This document shows, piece after piece, positions 1 through 12,530 of a stretch of DNA of 64,000 nt; the first letter of the stretch is position 1; the number at the start of each line of letters is the position of its first letter. The stretch spans positions 75,118,429-75,182,428 of the forward strand of contig CM049312.1 in assembly GCA_026874595.1 (NCBI GenBank), given 5' to 3'. A model generated the notes under the pieces. That model was not told the DNA's origin, searched no databases, and worked only from the letters and a program-made list of their open reading frames with translations. Origin of the DNA: Sipunculus nudus (taxonomy: Eukaryota > Annelida > Sipuncula > Golfingiida > Sipunculidae). The position numbers and the translations under genes are program-made.

Positions 1-307
1 CCCAATTCAGGAAAAGGTATTATGCTAGTTAAAAATGAAAGGACAACAAAAGATAACTTTATCAAACCACAATGTTGGATATCCTGTTAAATATATTATC
101 CCTTCAAATTATTCATATACAACCTGTATGTACATGCCAACCCAATTTACTTGGTTGCTTTTGAGCAAAGCTGAAGTGATGAAATATACATCAAGTGAGA
201 TACAAAAGTAACCCTAGATATTATTTAATTAATATGTATGTGGGAGAATCTCTGTTCAGAACCCTTTGAGAGATAATTAATATTATAATTGCAAAAAATT
301 TGAGTTA

Positions 308-476
308 CAGTGGAACTCCACCTTGTGACCACCACACAATTGCGACCAGCCCCACAATTACTACCACTTCCTTTGGTCCCGAATATACGATCCAGGTAAA
401 TTTCACAAATACAACCATCCCAATTTCTGACCACTTTGGTCAGTCCCCAAGGTGGTCGTAATTGTGGGGTTCCACT
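308..476. repeat. Short inverted-repeat element, CAGTGGAAC family (copy 1)
   Basis: It begins CAGTGGAACTCCACC and ends GGGGTTCCACT; the ends are imperfect inverted repeats, and the inside carries several gaccacc/ggtggtc half-palindromes. Similar elements lie at 14,165-14,342, 42,430-42,600, 57,011-57,072 and 57,777-57,944. No open protein is supported. It looks like a non-autonomous, foldback-type repeat of moderate copy number. Confidence 0.6.
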
Positions 477-553
477 CTATTACTACTTATGTAAGAAATA
501 CTCAACTGAACATGGAAAAGTTGCTTTTTTTATATATATATAAAACACAGTAC

Positions 554-698
554 CTGTTGTACAGAGTCTGGGCCACCTCCTCAGTGAAACCATATTCGGT
601 TCCATACAATATAAGAATCTGCCTACCAGGAACAGAGTACACTTTGTTGTATTTGTTTGTTGCTGATGTTTCCTTGGATGGTTCCTCATCTCTCCCAT
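554..698 (-). CDS. Internal exon of a flavodoxin-domain protein (TYW1-like or P450 reductase-like), partial
   Basis: This 145-bp exon encodes a linker followed by the start of a flavodoxin fold: a hydrophobic strand and an FMN phosphate-binding loop reading ILILYGTEYGFTEEVA, which matches the family pattern of strand + (Y/F)G(S/T)xxGxxxxxA. Known members with an N-terminal membrane anchor and this domain are cytochrome P450 reductase (electron transfer at the ER) and TYW1 (wybutosine synthesis in tRNA-Phe). The present piece cannot separate the two. On the minus strand the acceptor is ...aacag before 698 and the donor is CAACAG/gtac after 554. The first two bases, AT, complete a codon begun by the G that ends the exon at 2,649, giving Asp, so the phases agree. 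It ends in phase 2. The rest of the flavodoxin domain should lie beyond the left edge. Family call fairly sure; exact enzyme unsure. Confidence 0.6.
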
Positions 699-1254
699 CT
701 GTTAAATATAAGATCAAATGTATATTACTATAACATGGCATTCTGTAGGGGCTGGCATGTTAAAATAACTGATGAAAGAGACTGAAATGATTATTGATGG
801 CTCTGATAAAAATCAGTGTTAATCTTAATTGCTCTGAGAAGAAATAATACGATTATAAATGACTCCCACATTAATCATTATGAATAAGAAATGTCAACTT
901 CATAAATAAGTACATAAAGGTGAACAGATCTTAAGTTGTAATTGGTATCACAAATAAAGCATTACAAAGATAATATGCATCTACATGTATTAAGATCTTA
1001 CAAGCAACATTAAATATATTTGAAACATGTAGTCCTTTTGTTGGCTCAATAAAAACAACTCAGTGCTTATTTTTTTACCTAATACTAGCAATATTTTTTT
1101 GATTTAATAAAAAAATCTTGTGACAAAATATTTATATTTTAAGTAAATTTCAAAGACTGATGCCATCATTTTCTTTGCTCCAGTAACTGTAATTAATTAT
1201 TAATCATGAACCTGAGCTGATAACTAGACATTTCTTGGCACCGCAGGTGCCACA

Positions 1255-2181
1255 GTATCCCCAGACAATTAATCCCCCCCCCCTTTAAGAATAGGCCTCC
1301 CCCCCATCTTCAGCAACAATTAATATCAGACGACACTCATAGAAAAGGTCACTCTCATAGAAAAGGTCATGACCCCAATTTCAATATACATCATCCCCTA
1401 ACCCATGTCTATGTATATGCATAATATGAAAGAAATCTGTCCATTAGTTTTTGACTTATAATGCTCACAGTACTGTTAAGTGGCAATGATGGGGTCTTAA
1501 ACGGCACAAAAACAAGTAAAAGAATTACAGGTGGCACCACCTGTTTCTGGTACATGACAATACTATCCAAGATCTTCGATCAAGTTGAATTTTGGACCAA
1601 TCCATGCATCCCTTATTGAGATATTAAAGATTTTGTGTAACTTTCACCATATATGGCAATATTCAAGGTCATGGCCACTCTAATAGGAAAGGTCATGACC
1701 CCAATATATATATACATCATCCCATAACCCATGTCTATGTATATGCATAATATGAAAGAAATCTGTCCATTAGTTTTTGAATTACAATGCTCACAGTACT
1801 GTCAAGTAGCAATTTTGGGGGTAATTAACGGCAAGAAAACAAGTAAAGAATAATAGGTGGCGCCACCAGTTTCTGCAACATGACAACCCTATCTATGATC
1901 TTCCATCAACATGATTTTGGGATCAATTCATGCAAGATTTCTTGAGATATTTAAGAATTTGTGTGATTTTCCCCAAAATTGGACCTATTCAAGGTCAAGG
2001 ACTCTCCTAGTCAAGGTCATGACCTCATTTTTAATAGGTGTCATCCTCTCACCCATATCTATACATATACCAAGTTTGGTAAAGATCCGTGAAATATTTT
2101 TTGAGTTATTGCGCCAACAAGATTTATATGCGGTGGCGGCGGGACCTGTATGAAATATCCCCCGACTTTGTCTGGGGATAC
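1255..2181. repeat. Transposon-like element with 14-bp inverted ends and three ~325-bp internal tandem units
   Basis: The left end reads GTATCCCCAGACAA and the right end is its reverse complement (ttgtctggggatac). Inside, the phrase aaggtcatgacc recurs at about 1,363, 1,689 and 2,013 (spacing 326 and 324), and long stretches of the first two units agree closely. Each of the first two units also holds an aggtggcRccacc palindrome (1,540 and 1,855). No clear target-site duplication is visible. It sits in the first intron of the flavodoxin-domain gene. Non-autonomous; superfamily not assigned. Confidence 0.65.
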
Positions 2182-2648
2182 AATTAATATTCAGATTTCT
2201 CCATACAGTCAAGCCAACATTTTTTTACACAGACAGTAGTATTGCCATTATAGTGATTTATACTACTAATATTCTGCAAAAGAATCTGGTAGGCTGTTAA
2301 GAAGGAACACAAGTTTAAATTAAAAAATAAGAAGAAATACCTGATAATCTATTGAAGTTCACGAATGATGCAAGTTTATTGTTTTTATTCAGATTTGTTT
2401 AACTGCATTACAACTGAATGATATCTGAATAACATTTCCATCCTGGAAGATTACTGGCAATGTACCGAATGTCAAGTAAGAAAAGGTTTATATGTTTTAT
2501 CATTCAATATTCTTTTAATTCCATTACTGATTATCAGCTGATCATCTCCACCCCATCTGGATACACACTGATTAGGTCAAAATACTGGAAAGACCTATAA
2601 ATATTATATTGTTTGTAAATATCCCTGGTATATTTGAGAATAAAATAC

Positions 2649-2772
2649 CTGATTCCACGATGAAGGCATCTAGACTTGTACCTTTGCCACTGGTGCTGCT
2701 CTCACCAAACAATACAAATACGATGTAAATGATGACCAACGAGAGCATCGCACTGATAATGAGCAACCACAT
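2649..2772 (-). CDS. First coding exon of the flavodoxin-domain gene: N-terminal membrane anchor
   Basis: The exon starts with ATG (complement of 2,770-2,772) in a good initiation context (ACCATGT). It encodes about 41 residues: Met-Trp, then a single strongly hydrophobic segment (residues about 2-21, LLIISAMLSLVIIYIVFVLF), then a polar Ser/Gly/Thr stretch ending ...DAFIVES. This is the layout of a signal-anchor that holds a cytosolic flavodoxin domain on the ER membrane. The donor reads AATCAG/gtattt and leaves one base (G), which the exon at 554-698 completes. A start two codons further upstream would need TTG, so the ATG is preferred. The 5' UTR extends to an unknown point above 2,772. The intron to the next exon is about 1.95 kb and contains the tandem repeat at 1,255-2,181. 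Confidence 0.55.
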
Positions 2773-2839
2773 GGTCAAGGTCAGGCTGAACTCAAGGTCA
2801 CCTTAGCTGAGACATACGCTGCTTCTTCTCAGGCACCAT

Positions 2840-3010
2840 TCTTCACCTTAATAAAAAGGAAAATTAGCCAGCTTGGAAGTCTAGGGGAAAGCCAGGATAT
2901 CATGATTTTGTTTCTCAGCTGAGCAGCGGTGAGATTTTTCACGACTGGTTTTTGGTGCAGCACAACACGCCTTGTTGATGCCTGGATAACTGTGTTACGC
3001 CTTGTCACAC
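2840..3010 (+). repeat. Degenerate relic of SINE family A
   Basis: Read along the plus strand, gtctagggg, then a shortened middle, then cagctgagcagcggtgagat and ttttcacgactgg follow the same order as the well-preserved SINE copy at 37,955-38,207 (gtctaggggtagagcac ... ggctgaggtgcggtcagat ... ttttcacagtcag). The A-box region is shortened and the B box is poorly kept. An old, decayed copy is the best explanation; alignment is needed to be sure. Confidence 0.35.
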
Positions 3011-4115
3011 AATCCAAAACTTAGTACTTGGTTAAGCAAAGCATTAAAAGCAAGATGTTTAGCTCCACCAAAAATATAAAATGAAATAAATAAATAAAAG
3101 TTTTTTAATACAGTTATATTTAAATTAGATATTACTGCAAACTTCCTTCTAGTCTATATTAATTTATTACCTCCACTGCCACTTTTATTGAGTTATTTAT
3201 TTTCCTGGTGGGGAATAATCGAATTTTAAAAAAATATCACTGATTGAAACCAAATAAATACCCCAGCCATAAATAAAATATAATAAAATATATTGATGCC
3301 AATTATAAAGTCAATGTGTTGTAATTCACCAAATCCATGGTTGCATTAAAGGTCTGACAGCTCTGCCTGCCAATCAAGGCCCCTAATACCTCTAAATGCT
3401 TTTTATATGCAGGGGAAACAAATCCCCATATCTGACAATGATTACTTTTTTAACTGTAATTAAGACTTTTTGTGAATTAAGTATTTATAAAAATTAAATG
3501 TATTGATAAAGCTCTATGATACTATATAGTTAATAATTAATATAATATAATTAATATAGTCAATATTGTAGTGGGGGCTGAAGTGCTACCATGCCATTGT
3601 TTGTATTGTTTGGCTGGCATTGCATGGTTGTTAATTGATACAATATTAATGGAGTTGATATAATCCATTATTAATAGTACAGTATTTGGCGCAACATGGC
3701 TGAAATTGGTAAGATTAGATGTTTAGAGCGCAGCATAGTGAAGCTTAACTTAACCTTTCATTTAATTGGAGTAGGGCCGGGGCCCTGGGCTCCATATTTC
3801 ATTTTAGTTATGAACTCATAACAACAGTTGTAGTGTTGTACTAACTTGTAAGTTAGCAATTTTGTATAGGTCCATCAATTTAACTTACAGTAATATAACA
3901 GATTCAGAGTGAAAAATTCAATTGCAATCTCAAAAAAGATTCATGGGGAACATAATACATATTTAGGATCATAAGTTTTGGAGTGAATAGAGAACTGCTC
4001 ACGCACCGTCTCGACGAGAATATGACTCATAATATGAGTGTATATGGACGGATGACATATGTTTATTGTTTAGGATTCATTTAATAAAGAATTAAGAGGA
4101 AGACAGAATTTAGCC
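3011..4115. other. Non-coding AT-rich stretch
   Basis: I see no exon with convincing borders and no repeat ends here. A perfect palindrome gggccggggccc-like cluster occurs near 3,775 and an imperfect hairpin (accatgc...gcatggt) near 3,588-3,630. It may contain the promoter and 5' UTR of the minus-strand flavodoxin-domain gene. Confidence 0.3.
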
Positions 4116-4266
4116 CAGGGTTGTTAAGTTTTTCCCTGAGCGATATTTACCAGCTGGTAAATACTGATATTTACTGCCTTTGGAAAAATCTCTCAAAGTG
4201 GGAAAAACCTCTAAGAATCTTATAAAAGGAGAGACCAGCAGATATCTGACTGAATTAAAAGGAAAT

Positions 4267-4313
4267 ATCATCTCTCTCTCTCACACACACACACACATAT
4301 ATATATATATAAA
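4267..4313. repeat. Compound (TC)n(AC)n(AT)n microsatellite
   Basis: Runs of tc, ac and at dinucleotides follow each other directly inside the hAT element at 4,116-5,126. Confidence 0.95.
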
Positions 4314-4784
4314 CAAACATACTCAAATCACAAAACCAAGATATGAAAATTTATATTGTTTTCCTTAAAAACAGCTTGTTTGTATGTATATACATAGTTA
4401 TAGGTAAACAGATAATCAGATATATCAGTTACACTGAAAAATTGATGGCTAAGAAATAAGGTTCACTGATACATTTTCCATCCTCCTGGATGGAAGGGTG
4501 CTTGGTTTCCTACCTGTATGCACAGAAACCTGCATCATGCTGGACAGGGTTTCCCCAAGTGATGCCACAATGGGTGGTTGGTTTCTTCTCACCCTAGCTA
4601 AATAGTTGTATGAGCCTTACATGACTAGCATGGCTTCTTCACACTTCTGTATCCCAAGGATTAACTCGGCCTTGATTAGGTTAACATGCTTGATTACTTT
4701 TGTCAGCTCACCAACTAAAGTTTATGTTGCAGTTAATTGGTAATTAAGTAACAGTAATGCACTAGTATGAGTTGTGGAAATATT

Positions 4785-4802
4785 GCACACACACACACAA
4801 AC

Positions 4803-4865
<63 letters not shown>

Positions 4866-4938
4866 TCATGTGGATATATATATATATATGCATATATGTA
4901 TATATGTATGTATATATATATATACACACACACACACA
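4785..4938. repeat. (AC)n(AT)n microsatellite, near mirror-symmetric
   Basis: An (ac) run, a catacatac transition, a long (at) run, a short non-repeat spacer (catgtgg), a second (at)-rich run and a final (ac) run. Apparent open frames here are only Tyr/Ile/His repeats. Confidence 0.95.
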
Positions 4939-5126
4939 CATATAATATAATTTCAACATGCAACATTAAACAGAATTAATTAACTATACATCATTATACT
5001 CTCTCAAAAATTTTGATTGGACGTTTTCCCTAGTAATTCCCGGTACTAACCAGTTTTCCCCAGTTATTCCCAATTAATCCCGGGTTTTTCCCACTGTCCG
5101 GGAAAAACTAGTTAATTACAACCCTG

Positions 5127-8100
5127 ATTTAGCCGCCTGCAGCGACGAAACATCTTGCACCGTTGACAGAAGATTGTTTTGTCACCTCCCCATATATAGA
5201 GATAAGTGGTATTTGACCACGATAGGATTGTATTTTCCAGAAAAGTCAGTTTTATTTTCAGTTTCATGGAGTGGGTAACATTAAAACTTCTTCACCATGT
5301 CAAAAGTATCTTATTTTCAATACAACTTCAACATATTGGCAACTGTAAGTGCATTTTAGGAGCCACTATAGAAAGCTGGCATCGCTTCTATTGAGGAACA
5401 TGAAAATATAAATAAAACTGTCTCTTCTCATTCCCAATTTTTACTCCTACTTTTCCCTGTAGATGTCCCTACACTCACATCAACTCTTCCAACATAAACA
5501 ACTAGTAAACATCAGAAGTCGCCTGAATCGAGAATCAAACCTATTATCTCTAGACTAGGAGCCCTACACGCTGAGAAGATGAGATACCAACAGGAGCGAG
5601 TTTTGTTCATTTATATCTGCGATTGAAGCGCCATCTATCACGAAAATGGGAAACCATTTACTATTTGAACAGGAGAATTAAGCTCAAGGTGGGGGCAACC
5701 CCTGTTCAGTCGGGGAACCTAGGTTCCCTGGACCCCTCCTCCTCTAATATAATAAACTCCAGTCATGAGCAAAATTTAATACGGGAATTCTCAGGTAAAT
5801 AATATGTAAAGGCCTTTTTCAGGAAACAATTTATTATGCAACACCCGTTGTGTATAAGGTATCCGCGGTAGGCTGCAGCCCGGTTTCTATAGTTCTGCAT
5901 GCCGCATTTTACTTTAGTTCTTGTGTATTTTAGTCTAAGAAGACACGGGTCGTACTGCTTATAAACACCATGACAGAAGCAGTTAGAATGTTTATGTAGC
6001 GGCGACAATGCTTTGTGTACTGATCCCGTTCATAAGAGATAAGAGTTATAATATATAGACTTAAATAAGCAGGGAATTTATGCAATTATAGTTTATCATA
6101 TTACAATTTTGTCTTTAAAAAGTGAGATACTCGAGAGTTCACAGAATTTTTGTGACTCATGCGTGAGTTATACTATAGTCGAGCCTATTTTTCATACCAC
6201 ATACCTGGGTACCGGTACACACTACCTCCAGTAGTTTCAAGGGAGAAAGTTCATCACGATATCAACTCACCAATCGTCAAGCAACATGTGCTTCTGTTTG
6301 GGTCTTCCCAATCAATGACGTCACAGGGGATTCCTCAGCGGTTGTCACCTAAAATTACACCGTCATGATTTTATGCCTGCTATTGTCTCATATAAATAAT
6401 CCATGCGTAAAATGTGGCGTGAAATTGTCCCTGCAATGAAAGCCATAAATGGAAATAATGAAAGCAATAAAGCAAATGCGGAAGCGGATCTGTTTAACGC
6501 GGGTGCTGGAACCCATTTTTTTTCAGCCGCTGAAACCTGATTTATTCAAGACTTTTCATACCAATTTTTGCGGTCTGGCCCCTTCTCTTCTGGACCTGGG
6601 GATCTCCTTTTAAGGTATCCCATGAGTCTCTCTGGTTTTGACTCCTCATTTTAAAAAATCCTAGATCCATTCCGGAATGCACATAGTCCCTTTTTATGTT
6701 GCAGTTCTTGATACTATTTAAAAGTATGTATAGTATCATATTATTTTATAAGAGCTATAATCTTGGACTTTATCTTTTTATTATTCGTGAAAGATCTAGA
6801 GAAGTACTTAAATACTGAGATGACAATCTTAAAAATAATAGCTAAAATTTTAGCCGCCGACGGCGACTCAACAATGATAAAAATAACCATTCTGGCAAGC
6901 ACGTATAACATCAATATTTAAATTATTTTTTTTTACCAAAGAGAATTGAAGCATAAATAGCCCGATAGACATCTTGCATTTGGCGGCGGTCCTGTATAAT
7001 GCATCAGGTCTGTGTACTATCATGTACATATTTCCACTTCCTTGGTGCAAAATATTGCTGTGAATAGGACAGTTATGATTTTCAGAGGTCAAATATCAAA
7101 ACTCATAGATGTACTGAACATAAATTAATGGAATTATGTTCAATCGCACAATTCTCATGGGATCTGGAAATACCTGGTAAGTCTGTCTCGAACAAATTTG
7201 AGAAATCGCGGGAAAACTTTTGAACCATGGACTAAGCTGCTGAAAGATATTAGGAATTTAATTTTGGCATTTCAAATCAAGCATAATGTTAAGTGTTTCC
7301 ATTTGGCATTTTTCAGCTCACTTATTCTCATTGGTAACAAAATGACTTGCTAGGTTTTATCTGATAAAACATACATAGCCTATCAACAAAAACCAAGTAT
7401 GTCAACATGTACTTGTTTCATTGAACAGAACTTATCCATAGCAAAAGCAGTAATGTCCAAATGATCAGAAACTAAATTTAGCAATATAATAAAAGGGGTC
7501 AGATGTAGGCTATTAAAGTTACAGATTTTACTGAACTGACTGAATTTTATATTTATAAGCATCTCCGTTATTTTCTGTAATACCTTCCCTGGATTCCACC
7601 ACGGCGCAGTCTGGAGTGACTCGGTTAATCAGGGGTGAGTCACTTAAGTTTTTAAGCAGAACTTACATTACTTATAACAGTCATGTGTCAAACCCTTATT
7701 AAACAACAGAAAATACGAAGCCAGCCTGCATTCAATTAAACAATATCAAATAAAATAACTGAGCAATATCAGAATTTTCATTATTCACCTGAATTTCCTC
7801 GTAGTATTCCCAGTGTATACTGGATTTACGTACTATAAATTAAATATCATGAGTGCAGAACTTTAATTACTCCTACCAAAGTCTACAAACTCTGATATGC
7901 TGTATAATATTATTATCTGTTTGTAGCCGATGACGAAAAGACTTGCAAACGTTGCCAAATTGTATCAACTCCATGTATAAAATAGCATTCAGCGAAGCTC
8001 TGTCATTTCTTTGATCGGGTTCAGCTCTTGATTGACATGTCTGGTCTCCGTTGCTAAAATCGGCGGTGGGGGTGCATGCTGCTTCTGTCTATGGGGTGTG

Positions 8101-9770
8101 TGGATGTAGCTTCCTACGGTCACCGGTATGGAAAACGTTGCGGCCACATACGGTTCCTTAGCCCTGCCTGGGCTTTAGTGAATTGATGTTTACTACTAAA
8201 ATGCTTCAAATAAAATCGGATTCCATATACCGATAAACGCGACGTAACTCAGAGAGTATAGTAATTAGTTATGTAAGTTGCCATGTGGTAGCATTACCGG
8301 CACTAAGTGCGACACAATGAGAGCCGTTTGATATCTCTGTCAGAGCCATTTCATTGACTGGGCCAGTCTAACGGTTCCTGGCTTGGCTTGTGTGGCACTA
8401 TGTCTATCGGCTCCATTTATTTAAATTAATCAAAATCATACTTCAGTAGCGTCTGGCGCTAAGGTCCAAAACCTCAGTAGTAGCTTCTCCAAAGCGGCCT
8501 GGACAGGTCAAACTTCTTACAGTACAGTACAGATATAGTTGGTGTTGTCATAGTTGACTATGCACGCAGTAATCAAGACATTTTTTTACTTGTACTGGCT
8601 TTGATTGTCCCTGCTACTGCGTTTTTTTCCCCTAGCTGCCTTTAAGGTTTATTCCAGGATTAATTTCCCTCGCGAGTGCATGCTTTCAGTCAGGAGAGCC
8701 AGAAAGATTCGGAGCTCTAGCTGTTTTAAAGGAGCCCGCCATAATACTTACGGTCACATGGTCAGGGTCAAGGTTCTGTTTTCCTGGCTTATTTATTTTA
8801 CTATGTTTTTCCACACTTTTTTCTATTTTTCTAGTTTTTTTCCAGATAACTAGGTTTTTCCAGATTACTTTTAGATGGTTTTGTGACTTGCTAGGTTATT
8901 CCAGAGCAAGAAATGCTTAATGGGATGAGATATCTACACTTCGGTCTCACAAAAGAAAGAGGCAAAACCTCTAGTAAGTTAAAAAATGGGTCAAACTAAA
9001 TTTTTACCAAAACTTTACATACTAGGTATTTCCAGATCACATGAGAATTGTGTATGGAGTGTAAAATCGTAGGTAACTGCAGGGGCAATCTATGGACTCC
9101 ACATTGCGCCAATCACAAAAAAAGAGCAATTGAGGAGGCCAACTTTTATATGAGCCAATAAAGTAAAGGCCTACAGTTTCATTTTTTTTAAAGCTTTATG
9201 AACTTTGTTTAACTTCAGACTATTTATTGCAGCATATAGCAAAACTTCTTTATTAAGTGAGCTTTAAACTGCGCTAGGTTCATTATTTCACAGTTGTTTC
9301 TTTAAATATGATTTAATTTTATTTTGAAGAGACCCATCTCATATGTGCGAACGTTAAAGGAATGTGCTGCCACCTGTCTTGAGAGTTTTAAACTAATGGG
9401 CTAAAAATCAGCTTGGTGGTTAATCATGAGAAGGAATCTGATCATGCGCCTGGGATCCGTTGTTAAGACAAGAGAGCAGTTTCGGTCGTATGTTGCTAGG
9501 CGCAGTCCAGCAGTTAGCAAATAAAGAGTAGACATGATTGGTCCAAAAGGCCGTATCTAGTTGATCCCCTCCGTCCGTCAGACCCGGAAAGTCCCATTGT
9601 GCAAACATTTATATATACAATTAAATTTGGATCTTGGCAACACGAAAAACCTGTTCACCAATCAACAATGATTCAACACAAAGTACTAGATACAGACAAG
9701 GCATTTATATTAGCCCCGACGTAAAGAGTTGAACTCTGTTTCCATTTATGCTGTCACAGTCTGGATACAG
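5127..9770. other. Intergenic stretch without recognised genes
   Basis: CpG dinucleotides are noticeably more frequent than left of 5 kb or right of 33 kb. Short open frames exist on both strands, but none has consistent splice borders or recognisable protein. I see no tRNA and no transposon ends. A moderately GC-rich patch near 7,990-8,170 could be regulatory, but no core promoter element is evident. Confidence 0.3.
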
Positions 9771-9777
9771 GCTACGG

Positions 9778-9798
9778 GTGGGGGGGGGGGGGGGGGGA
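9778..9798. repeat. Poly-G tract
   Basis: An almost uninterrupted G run follows acgggt. A possible G-quadruplex and a common site of sequencing error. Confidence 0.9.
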
Positions 9799-10764
9799 TA
9801 CGTATACAAATATGGATATAAATTGTGTTTTTTACGACCACTGCACGGCTGAAGTCGTACTTTCGCGATGTTGAAGAAGGCGTAATCACAGTTAAAGATA
9901 GAAAGCACTCACAGAGCGCACACTTCCGCCACACTTGTACCCCCATCCAGGCCAGCCTCAAAATACAATCAACCAATATCCTGAAATTGTACATTGATTC
10001 ACTTAAATTCATTGAAAATATTAGATGATATCGACTGTTCAATATTATTTAAAAAAAAAACCCTACTGTGCATATTTAAAAAAAAATCAATGGACCTTGT
10101 TTCAGCAGGTGGCACACATAAAGATTGATAGTTTCAGTTTTGTCATAAGTTTTGCCAATAATCACCGTGCAATATATGAATTTTCCACATCATCTACATA
10201 ATTAGACTGTTAACTTCACAGAAATACAGAAATTTCAATTGGAATTTTCACACAAACGTTATTATGATGTCATTGTCATCGCACCAAACTACCATGATGC
10301 TTATATACGTCACAATAGCCCATGAACGTTAAAAGTACCTTCCTTGTCCGCAGGATATATCTAAAAAATTTCAAAATATTTAAATAGAGCAAGCAAGAAG
10401 TGATAAACTTCCGGAGCGGATCGAATTATTTTGGTAAGGTTGTATATACAGTAGAAAACCGGAGAAAATGAAAAAGGTGCAAAAGTGGGTGGGTCTGAAT
10501 TCAGATTCCCATTTTGACAGGAGCGATCAGTCCTTTAATTTTTATATTTTCTTCTTCTTCTTTTTTTCTCTTATGTTAAGTCCATGCATCCACAAAATTC
10601 CATGGGAATTCAGAACTTTCGAAGATATAGCTTAAAAACACACCCACACATACACACACAAGGCAGATCGCATAATCTGCCGCTTCCTTCTTTGAGGGTC
10701 TAAATAAGTACGTATTTTTAATTACTAATCATATATCATATAAGAAAAGCTCAGTATATATCAG

Positions 10765-10985
10765 AGCCCTGCGCGGGCCGGAATTTAGAGCCCGCACCCA
10801 CCCCGCAAAACAAACCTTCAGCCCGCAACCGCCCCGCCCCGCATTTGTGAAAACCCGCCCCGCACCGCCCCGCAACTATAAAAAATAAACCGCACCGCAC
10901 CCGCCCAGTAAGTTTAGCTTTCAGCCCGGCATCCGCCCCGCCCCGCAGTTTTACCGAAAAAGTCAGCCTTCATTAAACCCGCAGA
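10765..10985. repeat. C-rich repeat of CCCGCACC / CCGCCCCGC words
   Basis: The block opens cagagccctgcgcgggcc and continues with many variants of cccgccccgc, cccgcaccc and cagcccgc, separated by short AT-rich pieces. It is the most GC-skewed island in an AT-rich setting. The opening resembles the end of an hAT-like element, but no matching right end is visible downstream, so it may be truncated. Confidence 0.6.
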
Positions 10986-12349
10986 TAAACATATGGGTCA
11001 ACCAAAAAGAAAGCCGACTAAAAAAATTAAGATTTATTTTCATTTATTTATTATGAATGACCATCTTTTGTAAGCAGACCTCATTACCAATTTTGTTGAT
11101 GGTATGACTTTTAAAATTTTTTAGCTGGCAAGGACGGAGTGTCCCTTGCACAGAATTAGCATTTTTTTTATTTTTAAGAATTTTCGCAAATGGAAATGCA
11201 AGACACACTGATCAAATACTGCCTTTGTGTTATCTTTAAATATTTTTGAAGTTATTATAAATTCAACCTATTCATATGTTAAGCTATCATAATTTACAGA
11301 ATTAAATTTTAAACGTATTTTTTTTCATGCATATGTTGCCATATACGGAAATATAGAATAAAACTCAAGCATAAAGCAATCCATTTCTATTTTGTATGCC
11401 TAGTAAAAACTTAAGGCATGCAGTATGTTACACTACTGGTCACTAGCTGCACTAGCTGGAGGACAGTATTTGCTCACCACAGTTCGTACCTTTTATTTGA
11501 CATAGATTAATCCTGTTCAGTGATAATCAACTAATTAACTGAAAGAGGGAAGGCTATTGAACTGCAGAGTGAGTCATCTCCATATATGTCATGGTCAAAA
11601 ATGAGCATGATGCTCATTATCTCATTCTGCTTTGCCAATGCATTCATCTAAACTAGCCAGTGCTCTTTGGCTCATTAATGATGAGCACACCTCAGCCTTT
11701 GTGAGTTATGAATTAAAGCTATATCCAGTTGCTGACAGAGCCAGGTGCAACTTTTGCTGTGGCTATCAGAAGATCACATGTGTAGGTAAAAATCCTGGTG
11801 CTCTACCGGCCCTCAGCCATTTTATGTAATATCTGAGACTAACCACAAGTACAGGCCTACCGAGCTGTCTAAATATACAACACTATTGCCAGGTACGTTT
11901 GTACAATATTATGACCAGTGGTCCCTGCAAAGATGAATATGTCTCAAAACTCAGGAATTTTATATTTCACAAGTGCAGTATACTAATTCAGAAAATTGAA
12001 TAACCGAAGGAACATAAACAGACCTGCAGTACTTCAGTAAATGTATATTATGATTGACTTCAATGCCTGTCCGCCTTGAATAGCCAGATGGAAATCTATA
12101 TGTGGACATATACGAAAGAAGCCTGGACATATAATATTGATGCGATATAACTATATAATGTACATGCATGTTATATAATAATAACATCTGACGAGAAGTG
12201 TATCCTTCAGGCAAATCGCTAGGGGCTTCTAAAAAAATCACGTCATTGAGGGAATATCCGCACTTAGCATATAATAATCCTCCAATATGTAGATGCAAAA
12301 CGACAGAGGCCTGTGATGCAGGGCATTGCGAAAGATGAAATGATAGATC

Positions 12350-12353
<4 letters not shown>
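10986..12353. other. Intergenic stretch, no gene recognised
   Basis: A 112-codon minus-strand open frame (11,960-12,298) lies here, but its composition and lack of splice signals give no support for a real gene. The sequence atgagca and its complement recur between 11,600 and 11,690. Confidence 0.3.
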
Positions 12354-12404
<51 letters not shown>

Positions 12405-12530
12405 GAGAGAGAGAGAAAGAAAGAGGGAAAGCGAGAGAGACAGACAGAAAGATAGACAGAGAGAAACAAAGAGAGACAGATCCAGAGAGACAGCTCCAGA
12501 GACAAACAAAGGCAGAGAGAGACTAGCCGT
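12354..12530. repeat. (AT)n followed by a (GA)-rich purine tract
   Basis: About 50 bp of alternating at are followed by about 120 bp of almost pure purine made of gaga, gaca and aaag words. The plus-strand open frame through it is a repeat artefact. Confidence 0.95.

Larger units (their letters stand above)
4116..5126. mobile_element. Non-autonomous hAT-type DNA transposon with perfect 8-bp target-site duplication
   Basis: The element is 1,011 bp. It begins CAGGGTTGTTAAGTTTTTCC and ends with gttaattacaaccctg, so the terminal inverted repeat is CAGGGTTGT plus a shared TTTTTCCC block further in. It is flanked on both sides by the identical 8 bp ATTTAGCC (4,108-4,115 and 5,127-5,134), the duplication length expected for hAT transposition. 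Subterminal parts are rich in ttttccc/gggaaaa words. There is no transposase frame; the centre holds two microsatellites. The intact duplication suggests a fairly recent insertion. Confidence 0.9.

Noticed and set aside
4733-4979. Frames rich in Tyr, Ile and His on both strands
   Set aside because: Translation of AC/AT microsatellites; the same applies at 39,074-39,336.
11960-12298. 112-codon minus-strand frame
   Set aside because: No recognisable protein, no splice sites in phase, and surrounding DNA shows no coding bias.
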